Origin: JAAFHB01 sp963675995
GTDB lineage: Bacteria; Bacteroidota; Bacteroidia; Bacteroidales; Prolixibacteraceae
NCBI GenBank assembly: GCA_963675995.2
Contig: CAXXIY010000002.1
Location: 2,728,001 to 2,792,000, forward strand
Direction: 5' to 3'
DNA length: 64,000 nucleotides
Position numbers and translations under genes: made by a program. The notes beneath the pieces are model-generated. The model made no database searches, was not told the DNA's origin, and saw nothing but the letters and a program-made list of their open reading frames with translations. This document shows, piece after piece, positions 54,631 through 63,800 of the stretch; position 1 is the stretch's first letter, and every line of letters begins with the position of its first letter.

Positions 54631-55368
54631 TTACTTTAAAAACAAATACAAGAATGCTGCAATTGCGGCTCCGGATACCGGTCCAAGCAAAGGAATTATC
54701 GAATATTTCCAGTCGCTTTTCCCTTTATTCTTAATTGGGAGGATCGCATGCATCAATCGTGGTGATAAGTCCCGTGCTGGATTAATCGCATACCCGGTAG
54801 TACCTCCGAGTGACAATCCAATCGAGGTAACCAATAGGGCTACGGGTAAAGCACCAAGAGTTCCCAATCCAATCCTGGCTTCAGGTAACGTACTGCATGC
54901 AATATTCGCCCCTTCAATATATAAAACGACGAATACAAGGACAAATGTGCCAATCATTTCACTCAAGAAATTATTCGGATATTTCCGGATAGCCGGGATA
55001 GTACCAAAGGTTGCCAGAATAGCCTCCTGATTATCTGTCTGTTCATAATGGTGCCTGTAAAACAACCAGACAAGAAATGCTCCAATTGCAGCACCCAGAA
55101 ACTGTGCAAAAATAAAGGTTCCAACTTTTGCCAACGGGAACTTACCAGCTAAAGCCAGACCGATTGTAACCGCCGGATTAAGATGAGCCCCTGAAAAAGG
55201 TCCGGCGATTGTTACACCCATAAATACACCAAGACCCCATCCGAGTGTAATAACGATCCAACCACCGTTATTCCCCTTTGTCCCATTTAGGACAACATTA
55301 GCCACCACGCCGTTTCCCAATAGAATCAAAATCATGGTGCCGATAAATTCACCAGAAAATTCACTCAT
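54631..55368 (-). CDS. glpF: Glycerol uptake facilitator
   Basis: The 245-aa aquaglyceroporin has six transmembrane segments and two NPA boxes: HLNPAVTIG (about 61) and INPARDLSPR (about 196). The Asp after the second box and the nearby Gly-rich region indicate a glycerol facilitator rather than a water channel. Its start lies 32 bp after the glpK stop, so they are co-transcribed. Confidence 0.92.
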   Translation of the reverse strand: MSEFSGEFIGTMILILLGNGVVANVVLNGTKGNNGGWIVITLGWGLGVFMGVTIAGPFSGAHLNPAVTIGLALAGKFPLAKVGTFIFAQFLGAAIGAFLVWLFYRHHYEQTDNQEAILATFGTIPAIRKYPNNFLSEMIGTFVLVFVVLYIEGANIACSTLPEARIGLGTLGALPVALLVTSIGLSLGGTTGYAINPARDLSPRLMHAILPIKNKGKSDWKYSIIPLLGPVSGAAIAAFLYLFLK

Positions 55369-55400
55369 AGATTTGTTTTTAAAGTAGTTTAGTATATTGC

Positions 55401-56888
55401 TTATTCTTCCCAGTTCAATGAACGTTCGAGTGCCTTATTCCATTTGATCATAAGTTTTTGCACTTTTTCAGGTTCCATAGTCCGATTAAAACAGCGATCT
55501 ACGGACCATTGTGTTTTTATTTCTTCAATATTATGCCAGAATCCAACTGCCAATCCAGTCAAATATGCTGCGCCAAGTGCGGTTGTTTCCATAACTTTTG
55601 GACGATAAACGGGCGCACCCAGTACATCGGCCTGGAACTGCATCAGCAGATCATTCACAACTGCTCCGCCGTCGACCCTTAACTCTTTGATAGATGCGCC
55701 GAGATCTGCCTCCATCGATTTCAAGACATCACAGGTTTGAAATGCAATGCTTTCAAGTGCTGCCCTTGCAATGTGACTGGCATTTGACCCACGTGTTAAG
55801 CCTATAATCGTTCCACGCGCATATTGATTCCAGTGAGGCGCCCCTAAACCGGTAAGGGCAGGTACCAGATATACTCCCCCATTGTCAGGCACACGGCTTG
55901 CGAGTTCTTCGATGTCGGATGATTTCGAAATAATACCAATTTCGTCCCGTAACCATTGTACAATTGCCCCCCCCACAAAAATACTACCTTCAAGGGCGTA
56001 GGTGGTCTTCCCGTTAATTTGCCAGGCGATCGTTGTAATTAAGTTGTTATTCGATTTCACTGCTTCACTCCCGGTGTTACAAAGCATGAAACATCCAGTT
56101 CCATAGGTATTTTTAACACTTCCAACATCAACACACATCTGCCCAAATGCTGCAGCCTGCTGGTCACCAGCTACACCGGCAATGGGAATCTCCACTCCAA
56201 ACAATTCTTTTGCGGTATACCCGTAAATCTCGGATGAAGATTTTACTTCAGGTAGTATCTCTTTGGGGATTCCAAACAGATTAAGCAATTCTTCATCCCA
56301 TGAAAGGGTATGGATATTATAGATCATAGTCCGACTAGCATTGCTCACATCGGTCACATGCTGTTCCCCTCTGGTCAAATTCCAGATCAGCCAGGTGTCA
56401 ATCGTCCCAAATGCAAGTTTGCCTGCCCGTGCTTTTTCTCTTGCACCTTCCACATGTGTCAGAATCCACCGGATTTTCGTTGCCGAAAAATAGGAATCTA
56501 TAACCAAGCCGGTTTTGTCTTGAATACTTTGTGCCCATCCTGAGGTTTTCAGCTCATTGCAATATTTTGAAGTCCTTCGGTCCTGCCATACAATTGCATT
56601 GTAAATTGGAATTCCCGTCTCTCTATCCCAAATGATAGTGGTTTCACGCTGATTAGTTATACCGATTCCAACAATTTCTGCTTCAGCATTTTGATGTAAT
56701 ACATCGAGCGCAGTCTCCAGTTGCGAATTCCAAATTTCTTCCGGATTGTGTTCAACCCATCCGGGTTTGGGATAAATCTGTTCAAATTCCTTCTGATTGG
56801 AGGAAATAATCTGTCCTGATTTATCAAACAGAATCGACCTCGAACTTGTTGTTCCCTGGTCGAGCGCCAAAATAAGTTTGTTCGACAT
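55401..56888 (-). CDS. glpK: Glycerol kinase (canonical copy)
   Basis: The 495-aa FGGY kinase has canonical ATP and glycerol motifs: LDQGTTSSRSILFD at 9-22, NQRETT (glycerol contacts Arg-Glu), IVWQDRR, SYFSATK (Tyr), AGDQQAAAFGQ (Asp) and RVDGGAVVNDLLMQF (adenine loop). It phosphorylates imported glycerol to glycerol 3-phosphate. It precedes glpF and follows glpD by 176 bp. A possible PadR box (AATGTATTTT at 56942-56951) lies upstream. Confidence 0.94.
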   Translation of the reverse strand: MSNKLILALDQGTTSSRSILFDKSGQIISSNQKEFEQIYPKPGWVEHNPEEIWNSQLETALDVLHQNAEAEIVGIGITNQRETTIIWDRETGIPIYNAIVWQDRRTSKYCNELKTSGWAQSIQDKTGLVIDSYFSATKIRWILTHVEGAREKARAGKLAFGTIDTWLIWNLTRGEQHVTDVSNASRTMIYNIHTLSWDEELLNLFGIPKEILPEVKSSSEIYGYTAKELFGVEIPIAGVAGDQQAAAFGQMCVDVGSVKNTYGTGCFMLCNTGSEAVKSNNNLITTIAWQINGKTTYALEGSIFVGGAIVQWLRDEIGIISKSSDIEELASRVPDNGGVYLVPALTGLGAPHWNQYARGTIIGLTRGSNASHIARAALESIAFQTCDVLKSMEADLGASIKELRVDGGAVVNDLLMQFQADVLGAPVYRPKVMETTALGAAYLTGLAVGFWHNIEEIKTQWSVDRCFNRTMEPEKVQKLMIKWNKALERSLNWEE

Positions 56889-57064
56889 TGATGTTGATTG
56901 TTAGTTAAGCTAAATCTGGTTTGTAAAATTCAGCTAATTTAAATGTATTTTATTAGTCGTAATATTAGAAAATTATTTACGTAATTAAAAACTTTAAAAA
57001 TAGTTATAGTAATTTTCAGAAACCCTTAATACCTAAAATAATTTTCAATCATAATATCTATCAA

Positions 57065-58624
57065 TTATAGAATGTAGTTCCTGGCCACAGCCGCAAATTC
57101 AGTCAACTGATTATCGATCCATGCGGCATTCCTGTTTAATTCACGGGCCATTATTTCAGCCACGATTGGAGCAATCTTTAAACTTTCACGTGCATTCAGG
57201 AACAATGCCCGAGTTCTGCGGGCCAGAAAATCTTCAATAGTACGGGCCATCTCTTCCCTGACCCCCCAAACAATCTGCGCCTTTATAATTCCCAGGTCTT
57301 TACTGATAAGTTCACCTAATTCAAGATTCTCACCGATAAGTGAAAGCATTTTTTCTTCATCGGTACCATAATAGTAGAAAGGATTATTTAGGTCGACATT
57401 CTCCTTATAACCATGTATTTTACAGTGATTTGTTTGCGATTCTTTTATATCAAGATCGAAATTCCTATCCAAAACATCAATAACATCCTGCGCCATCTGA
57501 CGGTAGGTTGTCCATTTGCCACCAGTAATAGTCACCAAACCAGAATCTGAAACCTTGATAATATGTCCCCGGGATATTTCTTTCGTATTTTTCCCTTCCT
57601 CTTTGGGCGCAGCCAGCGGTCGCAAACCGGCAAATACACTTCTTACATCCGATCGTTTGGGCGGCATAGTCAGAAATCTTCCAGCAGTTTCAAGAATGAA
57701 ATCAATCTCTTCATCAAGGGCGATTGGCTCTATTTCAGCTGACTCCTTCCGTATATCGGTGGTACCCATAACAACTTTATTGTGCCATGGAACCGCAAAA
57801 AGAACACGGCCATCACTCGTTTTGGGAATCATGATTGCAAAATCACCGGGAACAAATTCACGATCAATTACAAGATGAACACCCTGGCTTACACGAACCA
57901 TCTCACGGGCTTCAGGATCATCCATCTTTCGAATATCATCGACAAAAACGCCTGTTGCATTCAAAACAGCTTTGCAACTGATCTGATAACTCTTCCCACT
58001 TTCAAGATCACTGGCAACAACCCCGCTAACCCTTTCACCATTTTTTATCAGGCTGTTAACTTTTAAATAGTTTATGGCAACTCCACCAATTTCAACAAAA
58101 GTCTGAACCATGTTAATTGCCATTCTCGAGTCATCGAATTGACCATCGTGATAGATCACTCCACCATAAAGATTTTTTGCAATAAGTGTAGGAATTTTCT
58201 TTAGCGTTCTTGCTTTTGAAAACGGTCTTGACTTCCCGAGGCTTAGAGGACCTGAAAGCAAATCGTACAGTACGAGTCCTATGGTGTAAAAAGGAACTCC
58301 CCACCAGGTATAATTCGGAATGATGAACGATTGATCTTTAACCAAATGTGGTGCATTTTTTTTCATACGACCACGCTCTCGCAAAGCCTCCCTCACCAAG
58401 GCGAGATTCCCCTGGGCCAGATAGCGGACACCGCCGTGTACCAGTTTTGTACTTCGGCTTGAAGTCCCTTTCGAAAAATCGAATTGTTCAACAAGCAAGG
58501 TTCTTAATCCTCTGCTTCTCGCTTCGATTGCAGCGCCAATCCCGGTGGCGCCACCGCCAATGATCACCAAGTCCCATCCGTCATGTTGGTTCTCAAGCGC
58601 CTGAATCATTTTTTCCCTCTGCAT
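57065..58624 (-). CDS. glpD: FAD-dependent glycerol-3-phosphate dehydrogenase
   Basis: The 519-aa aerobic-type enzyme starts with the FAD-binding WDLVIIGGGATGIGAAIEARSRG (about 17-39) and TSSRSTKLVHGGVRYL, the GlpD signature. It also has a substrate-region block FAVPWHNKVVMGTTD and TITGGKWTTYRQMA near residue 370. It oxidises glycerol 3-phosphate to dihydroxyacetone phosphate and passes electrons to quinone at the membrane. An operator-like cluster lies just upstream (58655-58713). Confidence 0.93.
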   Translation of the reverse strand: MQREKMIQALENQHDGWDLVIIGGGATGIGAAIEARSRGLRTLLVEQFDFSKGTSSRSTKLVHGGVRYLAQGNLALVREALRERGRMKKNAPHLVKDQSFIIPNYTWWGVPFYTIGLVLYDLLSGPLSLGKSRPFSKARTLKKIPTLIAKNLYGGVIYHDGQFDDSRMAINMVQTFVEIGGVAINYLKVNSLIKNGERVSGVVASDLESGKSYQISCKAVLNATGVFVDDIRKMDDPEAREMVRVSQGVHLVIDREFVPGDFAIMIPKTSDGRVLFAVPWHNKVVMGTTDIRKESAEIEPIALDEEIDFILETAGRFLTMPPKRSDVRSVFAGLRPLAAPKEEGKNTKEISRGHIIKVSDSGLVTITGGKWTTYRQMAQDVIDVLDRNFDLDIKESQTNHCKIHGYKENVDLNNPFYYYGTDEEKMLSLIGENLELGELISKDLGIIKAQIVWGVREEMARTIEDFLARRTRALFLNARESLKIAPIVAEIMARELNRNAAWIDNQLTEFAAVARNYIL

Positions 58625-58654
58625 TGCTGTTTAATTTAATGATTATATTATAGG

Positions 58655-58713
58655 ATGTATTGCACCAATAGTATGTATTATCATATTAAAAAATACATTG
58701 TAATACGATGTAT
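58655..58713. promoter_or_regulatory. Candidate PadR operator cluster upstream of glpD
   Basis: The gap between glpK2 and glpD contains ATGTATTGCA (58655), ATGTATTA (58673) and the dyad ATACAT-N9-ATGTAT (58693-58713). AATACATTGTAAT here closely matches AATACATTGCATT (minus strand, 60678-60690) in the padR promoter. Confidence 0.5.
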
Positions 58714-58722
58714 GTAAATTAA

Positions 58723-58756
58723 AAGATAGGCAGATGCCTCCCTATCTGCCTATCTT
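58723..58756 (-). terminator. Terminator of padR-glpK2
   Basis: A perfect 13-bp stem (AAGATAGGCAGAT / ATCTGCCTATCTT) with an 8-nt loop starts 6 bp past the glpK2 stop and is followed by TTTTAATTT on the minus strand. Confidence 0.8.
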
Positions 58757-58762
58757 CAATTA

Positions 58763-60271
58763 TTAATCTTTCGGATCAATCCAACTAAATGATTTCTCAA
58801 TAGCTTTATTCCAGTATTTAGTAAAATATTCGACTTTCTCCTTTTCCATTTTGGCGTTGAATACCTTGGCAATCTTATGTTGAGCCTTTAGCTCCTCCTT
58901 GTTATTCCAGAATCCGACTGCCAGTCCTGCAAGGTAGGCAGCCCCCACTGATGGCATTTCTGTGCGTATGGGCTGAATCACAGGAACGTTCAAAATGTCT
59001 GACTGAAACTGGAGCATTGTATCGTTTAAGATAGTTCCACCCACACGAACTTCCGGAATAGCAATGCCTGTATCGGCTTCCATTGCCCGGATTACATCAG
59101 CAGAACACATTGCGATAGCTTCGAGGGTGGCACGCGCGATGTGTCCCGAGGTTGTTCCCATATTCAATCCAAAAAATGTTCCCCGGGCATACTGATCCCA
59201 ATAGGGCGCACCAAGTCCGGTAAATGACGGTACGATAAACACACCTCCGCTATCAGGTTCAGACTTGGCCAATCCTTCTATTTCATCCAAGGAATCGATC
59301 AGACCCAATCCATCCCTGAGCCATTGAATAACAGTATTTCCATTGAATACACTCCCTTCCAGCGCGTAAGTGACTTCGTCCCCTATTTGCCAGGCTATTG
59401 TTGTGATTAATTTATGACTTGAATAAACCGGTAGGTTACCTGTATTCATCAGAATAAAACAACCTGTATTATAAGTATTTTTAATCATCCCCTTTTCGAA
59501 ACACTGCTGTCCGAACAGAGCGGACTGTTGGTCACCAATAACAGCAGCCAAAGGGATGGCATGACCGAGAATGGCGGGATGGGTATAAGCATACACCTCA
59601 CTTGAGGATCGCACCTCCGGCATTATATTTTCAGGGATACTCAATAACGCAAGCAACTCCTTATCCCACTGCAAGGTCTTGATATTAAATAACATAGTCC
59701 GACTGGCATTCGACACATCGATGATATGGCAGCCACCCTTTGTAAATTTCCAGACGACCCATGAATCAACAGTTCCAAATGCAAGTTTTCCCTGGTTGGC
59801 CAGTTCCCGTGCCCCTTGTATGTTGTCGAGGAGCCACATAATTTTAGTCGCAGAGAAGTAAGCATCAATCTGCAAACCTGTTTTCTCTTTGACTATACTT
59901 TCCAACCCTTGTTCCCTGAGCTGGTCACAGATCTGAGAAGTTCGTCGATCCTGCCAAACAATTGCATTGGCGATTGGTTTGCCGGTTACTTTATTCCATA
60001 GAATGGTGGTTTCTCGTTGGTTTGTGATTCCGATTCCGGCAATATCTTCACCAGTGAGACCACCTTTAGAAATGGCCTCATCAGCAACAGAGGCAATAGA
60101 AAACCACAATTCATCGGCATCCTGCTCAATCCATCCCGGCTTGGGAAATGATTGTTCAAATTCTTTAGAAGCTTCTGAATAAATTGCGCCGTCATGATTA
60201 AAAATAATTGCGCTCGCAACCGATGTCCCAAGGTCCAAGGCTAAGATATATTTCTCCTTTGCAGTGCTCAT
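58763..60271 (-). CDS. Glycerol kinase paralogue with altered ATP-binding loops
   Basis: This 502-aa FGGY kinase is close in length and sequence to the canonical glpK product. Glycerol contacts are kept (NQRETT, IVWQDRR, AYFSATK, IGDQQSALFG). The phosphate loop reads DLGTSVAS at 13-20, where the canonical copy has DQGTTSSR. The adenine loop RVGGTILND at 409-417 lacks the Asp and is one residue shorter than RVDGGAVVND. It is co-transcribed with a PadR regulator 17 bp upstream. It could be a kinase with changed kinetics or substrate, or a regulatory paralogue; a plain glycerol kinase is still possible. Confidence 0.82.
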   Translation of the reverse strand: MSTAKEKYILALDLGTSVASAIIFNHDGAIYSEASKEFEQSFPKPGWIEQDADELWFSIASVADEAISKGGLTGEDIAGIGITNQRETTILWNKVTGKPIANAIVWQDRRTSQICDQLREQGLESIVKEKTGLQIDAYFSATKIMWLLDNIQGARELANQGKLAFGTVDSWVVWKFTKGGCHIIDVSNASRTMLFNIKTLQWDKELLALLSIPENIMPEVRSSSEVYAYTHPAILGHAIPLAAVIGDQQSALFGQQCFEKGMIKNTYNTGCFILMNTGNLPVYSSHKLITTIAWQIGDEVTYALEGSVFNGNTVIQWLRDGLGLIDSLDEIEGLAKSEPDSGGVFIVPSFTGLGAPYWDQYARGTFFGLNMGTTSGHIARATLEAIAMCSADVIRAMEADTGIAIPEVRVGGTILNDTMLQFQSDILNVPVIQPIRTEMPSVGAAYLAGLAVGFWNNKEELKAQHKIAKVFNAKMEKEKVEYFTKYWNKAIEKSFSWIDPKD

Positions 60272-60288
60272 AGCAGTTCAGCTTATGA

Positions 60289-60633
60289 TTATTCCTTTAC
60301 ATTAATCAACTTCGTAATTGACTGATTTAATGACTCAATATACTCTTGCATTACATCAAGCTGGGTTTTCCCTTCATCTGTTAACTGGTAATATTTCCGG
60401 GGAATTCCAACCTCCATTTCAATCCATTCTGATTTTAATAAATTCTCTTTCTTAAGCCGGTTTAATAGTGGATAAATAGTCCCTTCTGCGATCTCCATTC
60501 CGGCCAAACGGTTAATGTCGGCAATCAGCTCATAACCATAATAAGGTTTCGATTTCAGAATTAACATGATAATATATTCCAATAATCCTTTTTTAATCTG
60601 AGATTTCCACCTGGAAATGAAATACGTGTCCAT
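60289..60633 (-). CDS. PadR-family transcriptional regulator
   Basis: The 114-aa protein has a winged-helix PadR DNA-binding domain: LEYIIMLILKSKPYYGYELIADINR, GTIYPLLNRLKKENLLKSEW, GIPRKYYQLTDEGKTQL. A C-terminal helix is expected to dimerise it (MQEYIESLNQSITKLINV). I chose ATG 60633 over the TTG two codons upstream. It precedes glpK2 by 17 bp and probably autoregulates: a palindrome lies inside its promoter spacer. The likely targets are the glycerol genes (inference). Confidence 0.85.
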   Translation of the reverse strand: MDTYFISRWKSQIKKGLLEYIIMLILKSKPYYGYELIADINRLAGMEIAEGTIYPLLNRLKKENLLKSEWIEMEVGIPRKYYQLTDEGKTQLDVMQEYIESLNQSITKLINVKE

Positions 60634-60653
60634 TAGCAATATTCTTAATGGGT

Positions 60654-60684
60654 CAAATTTATAGAATATTACCTAGTAATGCAA
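60654..60684 (-). promoter_or_regulatory. padR promoter with operator palindrome in the spacer
   Basis: On the minus strand, TTG (60684-60682), a 20-bp spacer and TAAATTTG (60661-60654) form a good Bacteroidota promoter. The perfect palindrome ATTAC-CTA-GTAAT (60668-60680) sits within the spacer, and AATACATTGCATT overlaps the -33 element. A repressor bound here would block RNA polymerase. Confidence 0.65.
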
Positions 60685-60785
60685 TGTATTTTGCAAATAT
60701 TTTTTACTTTTTTTAAAAAAAAAATCCTATTAAATTGTGAACAATTGTCTGTTTTTACAATTATCTAAACCATTATTCAAATAGA

Positions 60786-60817
60786 TTTCGGTACTTACAA
60801 CTTTTGAGTTACCTTTG
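60786..60817 (+). promoter_or_regulatory. Promoter of secA
   Basis: TACCTTTG at 60810-60817 matches TAnnTTTG, with TTTCG 19 bp upstream as a weak -33. The predicted leader is about 35 nt to ATG 60860. Confidence 0.6.
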
Positions 60818-60859
60818 TAGCTGAAGTTTTTTTAGATACTAATTATACAAGAAAAAGTA

Positions 60860-63800
60860 ATGTCATTTTTTAATACGGTACTTTCAAGCTTTTTTGGAAA
60901 CAAATCGCAGAGAGATATTAAAGAGGTAACACCTTTATTACTGAAAATAAAAGAGGAGTATCTCCGGTTTCCGAACCTGAGCAACGACGAGTTAAGAGCT
61001 GAATCAGAACAACTTCGGAGCAAAATCCGTGAATATATTAAAGCCGAAGAGGAAGAAATCGCAATGCTTAAAGAGCAAGCCGAAAGTGGGGAACTTCCGC
61101 TTGAAGAAGGTGAAAAGATTTACGATCGTGTAGACAAGTTGGAGGAAATCATTCTGAAGAAAATAGAAGAGATACTGAATGAGTTACTTCCGGTTGCATT
61201 TTCCATTGTCAAGGATACTGCACGTCGGTTTATGGAGAACGAAACCATTGAAGTAACAGCAACTGATTTTGACCGTGATCTTTCGATAACCAAAGATTTC
61301 GTCGAAATCGATGGAGACAAGGCAATCTATAAAAATGAATGGATTGCCGGAGGCTCAGTTCAAAAGTGGAATATGTTGCATTATGATGTGCAGCTGATTG
61401 GTGGTATTGTTCTTCATAGCGGGAAGATTTCCGAAATGGGTACTGGTGAGGGGAAAACCCTGGTTGCAACCTTACCCGTATTTTTGAATGCCCTGGCCGG
61501 CCGTGGTGTCCATGTTGTAACTGTAAACGACTATTTGGCTAAACGTGACTCTGAATGGATGGGGCCAATTTACCAGTTTCATGGAATTTCTGTAGATTGC
61601 ATCGACAAACATCAGCCCAATTCAACCGAAAGGCGGAAAGCTTATGAGGCGGATATAACCTTCGGTACAAATAACGAGTTTGGATTTGATTACCTCCGTG
61701 ATAATATGGCAGTTAGCCCTGCAGACCTGGTACAGCGCAAACACCATTATGCAATCGTTGATGAGGTTGACTCGGTACTGATTGACGATGCACGTACCCC
61801 ATTGATAATCTCCGGACCCGTACCAAAGGGTGAGAATCAGCTATTTGATGAACTTAAAGCGCCTGTTGAACGGTTGGTAAAAGCGCAACGCGACCTTGTT
61901 GGGCAATATCTTGTTGAAGCAAAAAGAAAAATAGGGTCTTCCAACAGCAAGGAATCAGAAGAGGGTGCACTAGCCCTTTTCCGTGCTTACAAGGGACTTC
62001 CAAAGCATAAACCGTTAATCCGGTTTTTAAGTGAAGAGGGAAATAAAGCAAAAATGCTCAAGATCGAGAATTTCTACATGCAGGATAACAACAAAAACAT
62101 GTATATCGCGACTGATCCCCTCTTTTTCGTGATAGAAGAAAAACTGAATTCCATTGAATTGACCGATAATGGGATAGAGATTCTTTCAAAGGATAATGAG
62201 GATAGCGGATTCTTTGTATTACCCGATGTTGGGGCTGAAATTGCCGATATTCAGAATAATAAAACCCTTTCAGATAGTGCTCAGCTTGAGGCAAAAGATC
62301 TTTTGCTGCAGAATTTTGCCATCAAATCTGAACGCGTTCACACGGTAAATCAGTTATTAAAAGCATATACAATGTTCGAAAAGGATGTTGAATATGTACT
62401 GATCGATGGGAAGGTCAAGATTGTTGATGAACAAACCGGCCGTATTATGGAGGGACGTCGTTACTCCGACGGGTTACACCAGGCCATCGAAGCCAAGGAG
62501 CGGGTTAAAATTGAGGATGCCACCCAAACTTTCGCAACAATCACGCTCCAGAATTATTTCAGGATGTACCACAAACTCTCTGGGATGACCGGAACTGCCG
62601 AAACGGAAGCTGGTGAGCTCTGGGACATCTACAAACTGGAGGTTGTTGTAATTCCGACCAATAAACCGGTGATCAGGAAAGATTTTGAAGATCTTGTTTA
62701 CAAAACCAAGAAAGAGAAATATAATGCGATTATTGATGAGATCGTAAAACTCAATAAAAAGGGGCAGCCAATGCTTGTCGGAACCACATCTGTGGAGATC
62801 TCCGAATTGTTAAGCAGGATGTTACAAATGCGAGGAATTAAGCATCAGGTACTGAATGCCAAACTCCATCAACGTGAGGCAGATATTGTTTCAGAAGCGG
62901 GTAAGCTGGGGATGGTGACTATTGCCACCAACATGGCTGGTCGTGGTACTGACATAAAGCTGACACCCGAAACACGCGATTTAGGTGGTTTGGCCATCAT
63001 TGGTACCGAAAGACATGAGTCACGACGTGTTGACCGCCAGTTGCGTGGACGTTCGGGACGTCAGGGAGATCCCGGATCCTCACAGTTCTTTGTATCGCTT
63101 GAGGATGATCTGATGAGGCTCTTTTCATCTGACAGAATTGTCCGGATCATGGATAAACTCGGATTGAAAGACGGAGAGGTGATTCAACACTCGATGATCT
63201 CAAAATCGATCGAACGGGCACAAAAGAAAGTCGAAGAAAATAACTTCGGAATTCGTAAACGGTTGCTCGAATACGATGACGTGATGAACTCACAGCGTGA
63301 GGTCATCTATAAAAAAAGGCGTCACGCGCTGTTTGGTGAACGTATCGATGTCGATATTCTCAATATGATTTTCGATATGAGCGACACGATCATAGCAGAA
63401 CATCAACAAAATGGCAAGGAGGGATTTGAAGATTTCAGACTCGATCTTATTCGTTCTTTATCGCTCGACGCTCCTATCAATGACAATGAACTGGTTCAGA
63501 TGAAACCAGATGAGCTCAGTGATAAAATCTATCATGCTGCTATCGGGAATTTCACACGGCGCTCGCAAGCGATCTCCAAACAGGCATGGCCGGTCATTAA
63601 AAATGTTTATGAGACCAAATCGCATATTTATACCAATATTGTAGTCCCAATTACGGATGGATTAAGATTGTTCAATATTGTAACCAATCTTGAAAAGGCC
63701 TATAAAACCCAGGGACAAGATCTGGTCAAATCTTACGAAAAACAGGTCATCCTCGCTACAATAGACGATCATTGGAAAGAAAATCTTCGCGAGCTAGATG

